DNA of 30,531 nt from Echinostoma caproni (GCA_900618425.1 UZAN01042763.1:10904-41434); one strand, 5' to 3'; shown: positions 1-10,980, counted from the stretch's first letter. The notes: generated from the sequence alone by a model not told the origin. Numbers and translations: made by a program.

Positions 1-540
1 CCAGCCCCCTCCCCTAAGATTAGGATCGACTCCTCGATTGAGGGTAACAATCGTATCTATGGGTTTGGGAAAGGGAAAATTGCTCGTCAGTTGACAAGCT
101 GTAAAGCAAATAAGGGCTACATATATAACATTTTTCCAAGTCATTAATATTTTGGTCCAATGACAGTTGAACAGAGGCGGAAGATCGGGGTGGAGCAGGT
201 GTTAGGGCTTTAAGAAACAATAGGAAAACAGTTGAAAGCTTCCAAATGAGGAGAAGAAAAGTCAGTCAGCCAGTCGATCCAACTGACAGCCTATTCTCGC
301 CTATGGATGTTGAAAGGCAATCAATCTGATCAATACAACGGAATGACTAAGCAAAGACCATAGACAATGGCGGCGAGAAAAAGCAGACAGCAAAGATTTA
401 CGACTTAGCGGATAGTGGTGACAAGCGGATCAAGGCTGCAAACCAAGTTCGAGACATGCGTATACACCATTTCGATTGCTGGCATTTTTGTTCATGTGAA
501 GCACTGATATTTAACCGGCTCGTTCAGGTGGCAAACTTAT
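1..540. other. Non-coding stretch, nothing recognised
   Basis: I see no long open frame with protein-like composition, no RNA gene and no repeat family in this stretch. The short open frames are interrupted on all strands. It is best read as intron or intergenic sequence. Confidence 0.5.
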
Positions 541-545
541 ACAGT

Positions 546-597
546 CGCACACACACAAATTTGTGTGTGCGTGTGTGTGTGTGTGAGTGTGGTTACC
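546..597. repeat. CA/TG microsatellite with perfect palindrome
   Basis: A short (CA)n run flips into a (TG)n run around the centre AAATTT. Bases 550-569 form a perfect 20-bp palindrome, and the TG run continues to about 592 with single interruptions. Alternating purine-pyrimidine tracts can adopt Z-DNA, and the palindrome can extrude a small cruciform. No coding function is implied. Confidence 0.8.
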
Positions 598-997
598 AGT
601 TCATCATTCGTATTATTCCTTTTTGGTAACAATAATACATGATCTAAATGAAAAAAGAGTTTTTTAAACAAGGTAATTCAGACAGATTACCGTTGTTAGT
701 TTTCTCGGTTGTTTACTATTTGACGGGATTTGCAGATGGGTAATGAAATCACAATCTAACTTTGGCATCCACATATTTGTTCAGATTGCAATTTTAGTCA
801 TAAAAACATAACAATAGTAATATGAGACAAAAATGTGTTAAGGCCGAATTCCAACCGCGACGCTATGTACAGTAATTTAGGGCCCGTAACCCAACACAGA
901 AAATCAGAATACACAAGACATTGAGCGGATCGCAATCGGGTTAACAATTTAATGATGATCGTGAGAGTACATCAATCGATTAAACGATGACCGACAA
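598..997. other. Spacer, possibly LTR remnant
   Basis: There is no coding signal. This stretch lies directly 3' (on the minus strand) of the gypsy-type polyprotein end, so part of it could be a decayed long terminal repeat. I could not define LTR edges, a polypurine tract or a second LTR. Confidence 0.3.
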
Positions 998-1752
998 TTA
1001 GGTCAAGCTAGCGCATGGACAAGACGGATTGGAGGAGTATTGGTCAGTGTGTGTCGTGAACTGCTGTGTCACGTGATTGGAAGATCGATGGGAGCTGATA
1101 GACGAATGCGTACGTAGCATCCCTCGTTCTCTTAGATAACGTGGCACGTTGTTACCCCATAGCGATAGATGCGTTGGGATCTGTGTAGAGCGGGCTCTGT
1201 TGGTTGGACATTGGTAGTTTGGAGAATTGGTCGGTTGGTCGGTTCTGACTGGATTATCGTCGCTTCTATAACTTTCAGTCACGCGAGGTCGAACATGGTC
1301 AGAGTGTCGGCAAACAATTCATCCATCGCCGAGCGTCAGAGTAGTGGTGTTACCAGTAGATGAAACGATTGTAGTTGGATGCCATGTGGACTCATGTGGG
1401 AGTCTCGTATAAACCGGATCGGACTCATTATACAAGCGGTCTTCAGTTCGAGATGACTGTGCATTTAACTTTTCCTGCTGTCTTTCTATTCTTGCTCTGG
1501 GCGAAGGGAACAGTAGTTGTAACCTTGTTCGGAGGGTACGACCAAACATTAATTCAGCTAGGGATCGCCCGGTGGTTTCTGTATGAGTTGTTCGGTAAGC
1601 AAAACGTAGTCTATCTAGTGTGGTCTGCAGGGTTCCTGCACTTTGTTTGAGAATGCCTTGTTTGACTGTCTGCACTGCTCGTTCCGCTAAGCCGTTCGAT
1701 GCTTCACGGCATGCAGTCCTCATTGCACACATACAATAGTCACACTTGCCCA
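998..1752 (-). pseudogene. Ty3/gypsy-type retrotransposon integrase C-terminal fragment
   Basis: This is the 3' end of a Ty3/gypsy Pol polyprotein, the part of integrase that follows the catalytic core. Near the start the frame reads SNGLAERAV, a hallmark of gypsy integrases around the catalytic Glu. It continues with the usual segment ending in ELMFGR, then a GPY/F-like module that includes HSDHVRPR. An in-frame TGA at 1319-1321, where family members usually keep a Trp codon, splits the frame. Reading continues in the same frame to a stop at 998-1000, giving about 250 codons in all. Upstream of about 1752 the homology is lost, with a TGA just before the first ATG, so protease, RT, RNase H and most of integrase are missing. 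It is a 5'-truncated dead copy. CsRn1-type flukes elements are a reasonable comparison, but the subfamily is not proven. Confidence 0.88.
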
Positions 1753-1814
1753 GCATTAGACTGGACTTTCACTCGTGTTGTCGTTGAAGATAGCATCAAA
1801 ACTCGTTAGTCCAA

Positions 1815-1925
1815 TGTGTTTCGGTGTAAGCTGGTTGGCAAAGTGGCCGTCCTTGTGAGAGATCCGGGGTTGAAATCCCGAACAGGTCGGGGCATACGAG
1901 TTCTAATGGGAGACAAACTTGAGCA
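1815..1925 (+). mobile_element. tRNA-derived SINE-like repeat (copy D)
   Basis: A good Pol III type-2 promoter is visible. The A box TGGCAAAGTGG (1836-1846) fits the tRNA consensus, and the B box GGTTGAAATCC (1868-1878) differs at two positions. The B box sits in a T-arm-like hairpin (CGGG...CCCG). The spacing suits a tRNA-like head. Downstream AGGTCG and an ACGAG...ACAAAC stretch loosely resemble the hammerhead SINE copies elsewhere in the window, but with gaps and no convincing catalytic core. It is not a functional tRNA, because no acceptor stem or anticodon arm can be folded by eye. Confidence 0.5.
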
Positions 1926-2091
1926 TATGTATTATACCAAGGGCTGTCATTTAGTTGGATGAACTGTTGATTGTAAGTTGAAACGAACTATGAATGCAAG
2001 TCGCCAAAAATCGATAAGTAATACTCAGAAGCGATTGCTAGTTACATGTGAATTCGTGCCCTGAAAAGGTTGGAAGACCCATACGTGACGG

Positions 2092-2160
2092 TCAGGAGAT
2101 ACAAAATAGTTGTGAGTTCAAGGGGGAGGAATGATTTGAGGCGGCGGCGGCCACGGCGTA
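2092..2160. other. Short GGC-rich tract
   Basis: Spacer with a small GGC cluster at about 2139-2157 (three to four GGC units). Open frames across it have low-complexity, implausible composition. No gene is supported. Confidence 0.4.
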
Positions 2161-2448
2161 TTCACACACCCAGCTTCTGGAGCGGATGTGACGTAAACCT
2201 TTTCGATATACGCCGTGATGCATTGTCTTATACTGTTCCCGTTTTATGAAAATGATCACTCCAAAAGAGGAGTTCACTAGGAAAAGATTATCGAACGGGA
2301 TAGAAATCGAAGTGAAATTGAAGCTGGAGCAGTAAGTGACAAGCTCACCTGATGGGCACTTTACACTGTTTTATTAGCCATACTAATGTATAATGACGAG
2401 CAACCATTAAAGTAGTTTTACATTGGCAGAAAAGCAAAATGAAAATCG

Positions 2449-2590
2449 GTGTGCTCCGCTTCTCAGTGGTCGATGGTCGATAGTATGCGTGCGTCCTTCC
2501 TGTGAGGTCCCTGGTTCTGTCCCCGGTTAGGTCGATGGATTTGCACCGTTGATGAAACCTAATCCGGTAGATACTACTTCCCCGTGCCTC
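2449..2590 (+). mobile_element. Hammerhead-bearing tRNA-type SINE, copy A
   Basis: This is the most complete of three related copies. An A-box-like CTCAGTGGTCGA (2462-2473) is followed by a B-box-like GGTTCTGTCCC (2513-2523), then a region that aligns without gaps to copies at 27015-27136 (+) and 26821-26928 (-). The shared block runs from CCTGTGAGG (about 2499) through GGTCGATGGATTTGCACC to a hammerhead-like core starting at 2549. Similarity to copy B fades just after ACTACTTC (2573-2580). The arrangement of Pol III promoter followed by hammerhead matches the Sm-alpha family of schistosomes. The identification as a related trematode family is inference. Confidence 0.65.
2549..2586 (+). ncRNA. 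Decayed hammerhead ribozyme-like core (copy A)
   Basis: The sequence reads TTGATGA, then a stem-loop-like AACC...GGTA, then GATAC. This corresponds to the conserved hammerhead order CUGAUGA, stem II, GAAAC. Two catalytic-core changes are visible: C to T at the first position and GAAAC to GATAC. This copy is therefore probably inactive. Stem III may be CTAC...GTG with a wobble pair. The assignment depends on comparison with copies B and C. Confidence 0.45.
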
Positions 2591-2599
2591 TTAAGTTTT

Positions 2600-3090
2600 C
2601 AATTCACTGTCCATCTGCTCTATGCACGATGAAGTCCACTATGTAATTTTATCTTCCCTTTTTTGTGTTACAATCAGGAACTGTAACACTCGGAGAGGAA
2701 TGAAGCAAGAAAGAATTCAAAAGCTAAATGAATGATAGATAAATATAACGAACATAGTTCTAAGAGTTGCTCAAAAATTTTAAAGAATAAGGCATAAGTG
2801 AACAAGCAGCTTGTGTTAGCCATCTATTTTCGCTGGAGGTACAAATAATAGAACGCAAAAGAATAAGCACGGCGATTTGGTTCAGTTTGAGTCAGGAGAA
2901 GGTGAAACCAACGAGACGAAAATGTTTGTGTAAGAGAAACTAGGTGAGAAAGGTCTAGGAATGAGAATAACGGGCAAAGTCCTGCACGATTGAAGGACTG
3001 AAAGTGTATTGATTTGTAAATCAAAGATATAAATATATAAGAATAAATGAAAACAGAAAATTTTAGTCTATAATGCTCTCAGCTTTATTA
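2600..3090. other. AT-rich spacer
   Basis: AT-rich, purine-rich on the plus strand, with several AATAAA-like strings near 3030-3050. No gene, RNA or repeat is recognised here. Confidence 0.4.
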
Positions 3091-3100
3091 GTCCCAAGAA

Positions 3101-3343
3101 ATGTTCATACTTCCTCATTTCGGAGTGAGTTTGCAGAAGATCAGTGAACTGCTGAGTATAAAAGACGGATTTATGAGAAAAATAGATAATTGCCACGCCA
3201 AGGTCCATTCAGTCAATAGACCTGTTTCCAGATCGGCTGTTTTCCCTATACAACAGTCTGATTCCTTGCAACAAACACCTTTTGTTCCCTTTTCACAGGA
3301 CTCCACGAGTGATTCCGGCGTTCGGCCATGTCATCTCAACTGA
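3101..3343 (+). CDS. Candidate exon region, unknown protein
   Basis: An open frame of 80 codons with balanced composition (Ser, Gln, Asp and Lys mixed, no low complexity). I do not recognise the protein. Inside it, at 3298-3299, a textbook 3' splice site follows a pyrimidine run (CCTTTTGTTCCCTTTTCACAG). The real exon may therefore begin at 3300 rather than 3101. From 3300 two of the three phases stay open for 14 to 22 codons before a stop. Either the frame is a chance ORF that contains an acceptor, or the acceptor opens a short terminal exon. Confidence 0.22.
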   Translation: MFILPHFGVSLQKISELLSIKDGFMRKIDNCHAKVHSVNRPVSRSAVFPIQQSDSLQQTPFVPFSQDSTSDSGVRPCHLN

Positions 3344-3349
3344 CATTAC

Positions 3350-4990
3350 AACGGAGCTGTTTGACTAAGGTTGCATAATGTCTTTTGAATGTTCTAGGGG
3401 TTTTAGCTGTAACAGAGAAGAAGCACAAATTTGTAAAAGAAATCCACTGCTGAGAAATTATTGAAAATAGGTTTTCGATGCTCACGTTGGCTGAGTTAAT
3501 GCTCATCTCTCTACTGAGCTTGGCACTTGTTCTGCCAACATTATACCACGAGCTGAGGTAACATTCTATTTGCCCTATTCTACTGATGTGGGATACACTC
3601 ACATTTGTGAGTGGTATGCAAAATAGTGCGGTTAGTGGTTTCCTTCAACGATTAAGAATTAACAAGACTACCGAGGGCTAATTGCTGTACCTAAAAGAAT
3701 AACTACCGTCTGCTCCTCTCATTACCTGGTGTGTTGACAGGAACTGCGATGATGTGTTTCAAATGAGAATTCTATTTTATGTATGTTAAATTAGTGATAT
3801 CCTAACTGTTATCTTCAACAAACAACTATCCCCAACCGAGCACCACCTTGTGGAGTCATAATACTACTTTTGCGCCGTACACTGATTTAGGTTCTTTTTC
3901 ACCAAGTAGTGAGTGGTCCGTCTCTCCTCCCCCCCCCCCCTTAATAGNCCACGAAATGGGGTGATTCCCCCTTCTAGACTGGCGTCTACCAGTCAATCGT
4001 GAAATTGTGACGCCCCTTGTGTTACCAAAAATAACTTATGTTAATGGTGACATGGCTCTTTTACCCCTCCGCGTTCTGTTTGTCTGTTTTAATGTATTTC
4101 ACTTTTATGTGTTACCATCCTAAAGCCGTATATTAGCATTGTGTTTTCTGCAGTGTGCACCATGTCGTGCTGAACATAAATCTCGGTAAAGGCTTGCTTC
4201 AATCGTGAAATCGTAATATGATCTCTTATCGTTGCGTTGTGTGATCCACCGACACGCACAAGTGTATCGGGTTGGTGAACTTTATCACTAGGTTTTTGGT
4301 AGAGAAAATTACTGCCAGGCTTCTCACTGATGCAAATTCATGTCCTCCATGAACTTCTTGAAGTGGGTCAATCTTTGTGCTCAGCGGTTGAAGGTAAACA
4401 AATCATTGTCAATAGTGTTCCTTCAATTTGTCTAAACATATTATTATGGACAATCCTTACAGTTTATTTCATAGATGATGCTCCTCTTGTCTTTATACAT
4501 CGTTTTATTCTCTAGGTTCAAAAGTATTCTCCGTCAGAAAGCGGTCGGCTTTTGGGTTATTCGGATTTCGTGCAGTCTGAGCTGTGAATTCTGAAACATC
4601 ACTGATGTAGGATAATTTTTTTCTTGTTTGCGATCCATCATCCTTTGTTTGTTTTCCGCATTCGATTAGAGTCGATTTGATGAGCCTGTACATGCAGCTT
4701 TTTCACCAGTTTTCTCAGTTCTCCAAGATTGTTCCGTTCTTATCTTTCTCCATCTTTATTTTCAAATGAAACACCTAGGAGGACGGAACGAATTCAGCAT
4801 TACTCTGATTAGGCAATCAAATGCAAATTGTTAAGAAGAAAAAGAACAAGAACTGTGAGCAAATACACACATTCCATTGTGAATTGGCCCCAAAGATTGT
4901 GAGCGAAAAAGGGGATATCGGTGATTCCGAAAGGGCAAAAAGAGGAGTTGATATGCAGACCTAATGGATTGAATGTCGTTAAAAGAAGGG
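3350..4990. other. Spacer with homopolymer and an ambiguous base
   Basis: A C homopolymer of 12 lies at 3929-3940, followed by an N at 3948. This suggests a sequencing or assembly problem at the homopolymer. Minus-strand open frames at 3336-3602 and 4505-4693 show some protein-like composition but no splice or domain support. Nothing else was recognised. Confidence 0.4.
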
Positions 4991-4997
4991 GTAAAGT

Positions 4998-5023
4998 TCT
5001 TCTTCTTATTATTATTATTATTG
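4998..5023. repeat. TTC/TTA trinucleotide microsatellite
   Basis: About three TTC units run directly into about five TTA units. It is a simple repeat, and the Ile/Arg runs it gives on the minus strand are shadows. Confidence 0.8.
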
Positions 5024-5803
5024 TGTCAATATTCCAGTATTTCTGATTTTCTTTTTGCGTTTCCATCTGTGATTCTGCATTGTCCACAAATAGCCACGGT
5101 TCTCGCATGCATGTGAACAACTATATGGTTTATGTGCGCATCACAGTTTACTAGGCTAGTGATCTCAATCGCTTGCCAAAAGCACAGAGTTGTACTGACT
5201 TATACGAACATGGACATTTCCGTAGACCGAGTGATGTACACTAGCGCATTCCACCAGACGGCACACTTACCTTTGTTGTGCCGATTCGGAAACGCTGGGC
5301 AAGTATATTGACGAGAGTTGTGTAAAACGAACCCCTGACTTTTTGTCTGTAGAACCAATTCCTTGGGATTTGACCAAAGTCAGAACCTGAAGAAGATGAT
5401 GAGATATATTCCGATTCAACAGAGTATTTTAAGAGAAACGTAGCTTACTCACTAAAGGGGCTAGCGTTAGACAGTATTCACATGGTTGGTTTAATAGTTT
5501 ATGACCGAAACATTTCCTCCACTTATAGTTAACTTATTCTAAAACCCATTTGGCATGATCGGGTTGTGTGTCTGACAATAGTTAATGATGACAGCAAAAC
5601 AATAGCCAGAGGAAACTCAGTAACAACTCATGTGTGAAACTTTGTGGCATTTGACTGTCAATTCACCCGTCACAATATTTCCTGCTCACCAAGGACAGCT
5701 ATGCATCGAGTAGCCGACATCTCGACTCTGACAACTGACAGTTTCGGCGGTATGTGACAAGAGTATTAATGATTTTTGTTCATTGGTCGTACACGGCACC
5801 ATT
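5024..5803. other. Spacer, nothing recognised
   Basis: No open frame with convincing composition, no repeat family and no RNA motif is seen in this interval. Confidence 0.4.
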
Positions 5804-5824
5804 CCCTCCCACCTCCCACCTCCC
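5804..5824 (-). repeat. 7-bp minisatellite forming a G-quadruplex motif
   Basis: Three tandem CCTCCCA units lie on the plus strand. The minus strand therefore carries four GGG runs separated by loops of 4, 4 and 1 bases, which satisfies the classical intramolecular G-quadruplex rule. Whether it folds is not known. Confidence 0.75.
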
Positions 5825-5938
5825 ACCGGGGATGCTCTTCACATCGATGCAATCATTTTTCGCGGCAAAGTCAGTGATTGAATTGGAAATGATGTTTGTT
5901 TTTTCATGCAAAGAATTTTACGCGCTACAAAAGCAATA

Positions 5939-5951
5939 GCGCGCGCGCGCG
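5939..5951. repeat. GC dinucleotide run
   Basis: Thirteen alternating G and C bases, a strong Z-DNA-forming sequence that is unusual in this AT-rich window. It lies 70 bp before a long TG repeat. Confidence 0.85.
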
Positions 5952-6017
5952 TCCGTCGTTGTCAACCATTTTGAGCATGAAATACGAAAGGATTCAATCA
6001 TTGTTTGAGAGCCAAAT

Positions 6018-6020
6018 GTG

Positions 6021-6049
<29 letters not shown>
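6018..6049. repeat. TG microsatellite
   Basis: An almost pure run of about 15 TG units. The Cys/Val and His/Thr runs in open frames that cross it are translation artefacts, not protein. Confidence 0.95.
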
Positions 6050-6051
<2 letters not shown>

Positions 6052-7124
6052 GAAAACCGATGGCATCGTATAAACGGGACAAAAAAATGCAGCTTGTTGG
6101 CACTGAACAGGAGGGGAATGAAAAAAAGGCCGGGGTATTTGACATAACCAGTCTTGAACGCAATACTCTAGGGACGTCCATTTTCTTCTGTGCACAAAAG
6201 TTTACACTCTCAGAGGTTCAACCAAACAAATGATGAGTAGTGCTAACAAATCACGTTGGAAACGGATGGCTGGACGAAGAGAAGAAGAATAGTAGAAAAA
6301 TGACTTTGGAATGTACCAGCTTGGTTCCAACAACATATTGGTCGGAAATTGGTGGAGCAATAAAAATTGTACCCCAGAATACTGGATGCAATTTTATTTA
6401 TTTTTTTGGAGGTCGGAGGATCACTTACTGAATCCATAAGACATCAACTGCAGTTCTTCCTGTTCGTGTAGGCACAGATTTTCAGTAATTCGCCAACAAC
6501 AAAAAAACAGCTAATCGAGAATTGAAACAGAATAAACTCTACACTGATGCCAGAAAACGATTTGGTTGAGTGATTGTGCTTTCCGCATAAGGCATTCAAC
6601 AAATGTTGGAGTGAATGGTTGTCGGTAAGCGGTGTGCGGATCAAATTTGTACGATTAACTTATTCCAAGTATGGCTCTTAAAGTGCTGTAATTTCATGGT
6701 ACAACTACAATTTGAATCAAATCACAATCACTTGAGCCCAGGATCCCAAGCCTCATGATTCAGGAATGCAAAGTCAACTGAAAAATTTGCTTTGTTTCAA
6801 TTCCCTTACTGGTTATATCATAATCCATATTTTCAACAGAATTTATTGGTGGGTAAGTCGAGGATTGTAAGCTAGTATGATTTGTATTGCGTCGCTCCTC
6901 TTGTCTTTAATGAGTATTTGGATATTATTTTTATTGAATAAGTGTCTTTATGTGTCTTTTTACTTCCTTTTTTTATTTATTGAATACACAAATGTGCAGT
7001 CAACTTCCATGAAGGGGCATCCTGTTGTCTGTGGTTCATAATGGTTGCTGTCCGTGTGTGAACCCCTTGACAAGTGCACGAATTGCTTGAGATAATATAC
7101 GAATGGGTCCGGAGTTAGAAGCTA
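6050..7124. other. Spacer, nothing recognised
   Basis: AT-rich sequence with short, overlapping open frames on both strands (for example 6240-6437) and none with family features. No RNA gene or repeat family is seen. Confidence 0.4.
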
Positions 7125-7145
7125 GGGAGACGGGGGTGGGTGGGG
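7125..7145 (+). repeat. G-quadruplex motif
   Basis: Four G runs (3, 5, 3 and 4 bases) with loops AGAC, T and T. The short loops favour a stable quadruplex. It lies in non-coding sequence with no nearby gene that would suggest a role. Confidence 0.7.
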
Positions 7146-7398
7146 TGGATATTCACCACTGGTGAAAGTGAAACTCGCGTCTAGCGCTTACTGTTTGCGT
7201 AACTGAATGCAGGAACTGATGATTGTATGTCGAGATGGCGTCTAAAAGATTGTCAGTCCAAATCAATATCACTTATCCTACACCACTACTCGGAAGCAAA
7301 TGTGAGTTAAATGCAAACAAGTAAAAACGTTTAAAATGATCGAACTAACACAATCGTTTCAGTGGGTTCAGAGGACTTCATGTACAAACTGTTATTCT

Positions 7399-7671
7399 TC
7401 AAGACTCGCGTTCAAGTGAAGATAACATTGATCTATTTGGTTGGATCACCACTGTCGCCTGGAAGCAGTTTAACATATTCGTGGGTTTCAACTTTCCCCC
7501 ACTATTGCTATCATAAATGTGGTAGATAGGCCTATTGCAGTCCAACGGAATGACGTTTCCTTCTTTATTTTTGCGTGATTCATCACCTGGACTCCTCAGG
7601 GAAGATTGCCATTTTTTGTTATTTTGCAGTAAATCTATAAAACTTCTCGATGAGCCCATTTCAACGAGAGC
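7399..7671 (-). CDS. Candidate exon, unknown protein
   Basis: An 86-codon open frame (ATG at 7657-7659, stop at 7399-7401) that extends four codons further upstream to a TAAG which could be a 3' splice site. The composition is protein-like, with Lys, Asn, Ser and Gly mixed and no long hydrophobic run. I do not recognise a domain. It contains no membrane segment and has no poly(A) signal close downstream. It may be an exon of an intron-rich gene or a chance ORF. Confidence 0.22.
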   Translation of the reverse strand, partial: ALVEMGSSRSFIDLLQNNKKWQSSLRSPGDESRKNKEGNVIPLDCNRPIYHIYDSNSGGKLKPTNMLNCFQATVVIQPNRSMLSSLERES

Positions 7672-9010
7672 TTATTTGTAACGAAACTTAAACAAAACCA
7701 GTGAATTTACAGATAAAACAAAACACGTGTTTGGTACTGATCATTGCACCACCCGTTTTCAACGCAATTCATAATATACGCACATTACAGTCAATTGTCT
7801 CTCATGTTTACCTATTTGATCGCCTTTTCTGTTTCAGCTCATGACAGCAAACACGAACAGAGAGGCCAATTTAGCTAGGCAGTCACAAACTTAGCTTCTG
7901 CAATGCACCTATTCCATGAACGCTATTGTTCGCACCGAGCTGCGTATGTGCTTGATCTAAGGGGGTCGATATAGTGGTATTAACGAAACGGTGAATTCTC
8001 CCCCTCTCCCCACACACTTGAACTCGGTGTGTGGCCCCTCACATTGGAAATTAATAAATTGATCATATCCACACACGTCCACATGACTCGTATGCATTAA
8101 TCATCAACATCGTCATCATCATCAACAGAACCAGGCCACCTCAGCTAGCGTGGGAACGCATGAACGAGCTGCACGCTGAATAGTGTGCGTCCACCCCACA
8201 TGCAACGAATTGATGGCATTCATCACTGTTCGAATGGCAAAAAAACAGTATACCGCCCGGAGAATAGGATCCGGTGCGTGTGTGTGTGCTCGTGCGATTC
8301 GGGGCGAGTGGAACCAAATGGGGTGAATGGAAAACACCAAAAAACGTGATGTTGCGGTTCCCCAACTCTACCGGCCGACCATATTTAGAGTCGGCACACA
8401 TTTCTACGTGACTCATCTCAACGCCTCTCAACGCCGCATTGCAATAAAACAGAAAGAGCACGCATGAATTTAGCATGCATGTCAGTCCGGATAAAGACAA
8501 ATAAATGATGCATCAGCCACGTGCGTGTGTACCCAACCCAAACATGTTTCGTTTTTACCGGCGGCTAAGCTGCATGGAGTTCATCTGGACGCATAATTTA
8601 GGCCGGTTGAACTTGTGAGACCGACCAGTTAGGGGTTCTCATGGCGCGTGCTACAGCGATCAAGATAAATAGGTCGGTTTAGGTAGCGCATTCAGATCAC
8701 AGCTTGCTTAACCAGTTCAACACTAGAAGGAAGGGGCCTTACGGTACATTGCGAAGAAAGAACCGTCTAGCTGAAGGATTTTTGTCTTCAAGGGTAACAT
8801 GCAACCATTGTACAACGATTGATAATCTCCATTTCATGCAACTGAATGCAATACCTGGATAACCGTCAGGTGGATTCTTTTAGGCAGGTGAATAGTACAG
8901 GGATTTTTCCACTTATCGACCTAAGTTTATTTTCCTGTGTTTATCAAGTAGATGCCATGATGCAATGTTCATTTAACTTTACAGTTGCAGAGGTAGTGGA
9001 CGTTCTCGAA
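7672..9010. other. Spacer with small repeats
   Basis: Contains an 8-bp inverted repeat (8010-8017 with 8027-8034) and a short ATC-rich run at about 8107-8126. The 119-codon minus-strand frame at 8141-8500 is rich in Cys, His and Ser and has no domain or splice support. No gene is claimed. Confidence 0.35.
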
Positions 9011-9066
9011 ATAGAATGCTACAGTGGTTAGAAACCGAAGATGTGTACACAGTAGGTTCGAGCTTG
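9011..9066 (+). repeat. tRNA-like Pol III promoter remnant
   Basis: An A-box-like ATGCTACAGTGGTTAGA (about 9016-9032) is followed about 25 bases later by GGTTCGAGCTT (9054-9064), close to the B-box consensus GGTTCGANTCC. The spacing is slightly short for a true tRNA and no cloverleaf is apparent. It is probably a decayed tRNA-derived SINE head. Confidence 0.3.
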
Positions 9067-10919
9067 GTGGATATACAATATGCTAACGATTTTTAGCGAC
9101 GGTTGCGACAGATATCCAAAGTTTATAGCTGATAGGCGAGGCTCGTGGAAAATGCATATCGAATAACTTTCGATCCATTGAATTCCCCACCAATCAAACA
9201 ACTTGAATCATAGTTCAGAATGAACTATTGTGGCACCTTGCGTAATCAGATATTACGGTTAGCCATGATATGAAATATCTACCTTTTTAGGAGCATAGGA
9301 GCAAAGTTATTCTTCATCCTGATTGGAAAAGGAATTAATTTCATTGGGTAAAAAACCACTTTACACACTTTCTGGAACGCTGTATAAATCGAGTCTTTTT
9401 TATCACATACAGACTCTAATTAAATCAATTCCATATTCATTTCAATGAAGCATCATTAAAAATTACTACCGGAATATGGTAACACCTAGCACATCACTCA
9501 CCGACCGTGAGAAATGAACGGGCTCATTCAACCACATGCTAAACAGATCACAACAAAATGTATCATACATGAATGAGATTAAGCTTAACTGACAAGGTAA
9601 CATTTGAGGATTATGGTAATACCGTCATGGATGCCTTGTCATTATACACGTAAAGAACTTCAATAAACCATATCATGGAAAGTGAAACTCTTCCAGTTCG
9701 TCCATGAAACTCTACTGATCTGCCTACTCACGGTCGATTCGCAATAATTTGTATCGTTTCTGTGTTCTGATTCAAGTATATGTTACTCAGTAAAACTTCA
9801 GAGTGACCGATGATTTTTTGTTTTGCAGGATTTACCAATTCTAAGCCCAATTGTTACCATCTATGTCAATGACTAATTGCGCAACCTGTTTGTAGACTAA
9901 CGATGCCTTCTTTGTATCGAATCAGCGGAAAAGATGGATACTTTGAAACTTGTGCCTCAGTCCACCGCTTATATCTGATGTCAAGATTTGTATCGAACCC
10001 CTTTTTGTTTTGGTTGTCTGGTTGCCATAGCACACCTCGGACTGGTGTTTGTCGGTTGTCATGACAAGACTGCTATTGCCTGTTCTTGTCATATACGTCT
10101 AAATAGCTGCGAACAGCACGGCACTCACGCATGAACCGATGCTTCTGGATTATCTGATTTGGATGGAATATATTTAGCCTCATCAATTTGTGCCGCACAA
10201 TAGCACGTACTGGTTCACACACACACACATCACTCATCTGCTCACCTACCTCGTTTTTGTTCCGGACCACTAAGAACGGGGCTCGTTATGAGCTGCGGGC
10301 TGACAACCTGTCTGCTGACAGATTTCTACTTTGATCAATTCATATGTCAAAGCACGCAAGACCGGATGGTTGATTTGGCGGACTACGACCACATTTCACC
10401 GATTTGAACAAGTGCAGTGACTTCAATACCGCCAGTACTGGTCGCACCGAAGCGTGAAACATTGTCGACGCGGTGAAGATGTGCACACGTGTGTGTGTGC
10501 GTTCTGACATGCATCAGGTAAGTGTTGATCGAACAAATAGATGAGCCCAAAATGGACACGGTGTTTTGCTTTGGGACGAGTGATCACACTGGTGGACAGA
10601 CTAGCCAACACAATCGGCCCATTTAGCTGAACGTCTCCGCTCCGAAACATTGCTGTTGTTAAAAATGATAACCGAGGAAATGTGTTACGGATATCGAAAG
10701 CGCAGCTTAACCAAGGTTGTCTAGAAGAGAACCATTACCTAGAGTCCCTCACTCAGAGCAGTACCGTTAATCTACAAGTTAATAAGTTTCCGGCAAACAC
10801 GACAATGTAACACAATTTTATGTTGAGAAGCAAATAAGCGTCCAGGAAAAAGGGTTACCAGATGAGACAGATAACACTTTACATCCCTATGATCAATGTT
10901 TAACCATTATTGTTATCCT
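9067..10919. other. Spacer, minor repeats only
   Basis: A small perfect hairpin (8-bp arms 9210-9217 and 9221-9228, loop GAA), a CA run near 10217-10228 and a CACACGTGTG palindrome near 10485 are the only structures seen. Minus-strand frames at 10073-10270 and 10423-10650 have no support. Confidence 0.35.
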
Positions 10920-10980
10920 TGTAGAGCTGAGTTGTTGTAGACAGTATTCTGTGACTATGAGGATATAGGTTCGAAGGCAA
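10920..10980 (+). repeat. tRNA-like Pol III promoter remnant
   Basis: An A-box-like stretch (TAGAGCTGAGTTGTTGTAGA) is followed by GGTTCGAAGGC at about 10969-10979, matching the first seven bases of the B-box consensus. It may be a SINE head. No downstream hammerhead core is visible. Confidence 0.25.

Noticed and set aside
840..896. Start of a long terminal repeat (TGTTGGGTTACGG on the minus strand)
   Set aside because: It looks LTR-like and lies just after the Pol frame, but there is no purine-rich tract before it, no matching second LTR and no clear CA end.
1169..1650. Plus-strand frames across the integrase fragment
   Set aside because: They are antisense shadows of the gypsy-type integrase on the minus strand.
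1836..1880. True tRNA gene
   Set aside because: The A and B boxes are good, but no acceptor stem, anticodon arm or terminator of four or more T bases fits.
5896..6195. Three overlapping frames with Cys/Val and His/Thr runs
   Set aside because: They are created by the TG microsatellite read in different frames.
8141..8500. 119-codon minus-strand frame as a gene
   Set aside because: Length alone. It has no motif, no splice site and no poly(A) signal, and its composition is unremarkable.
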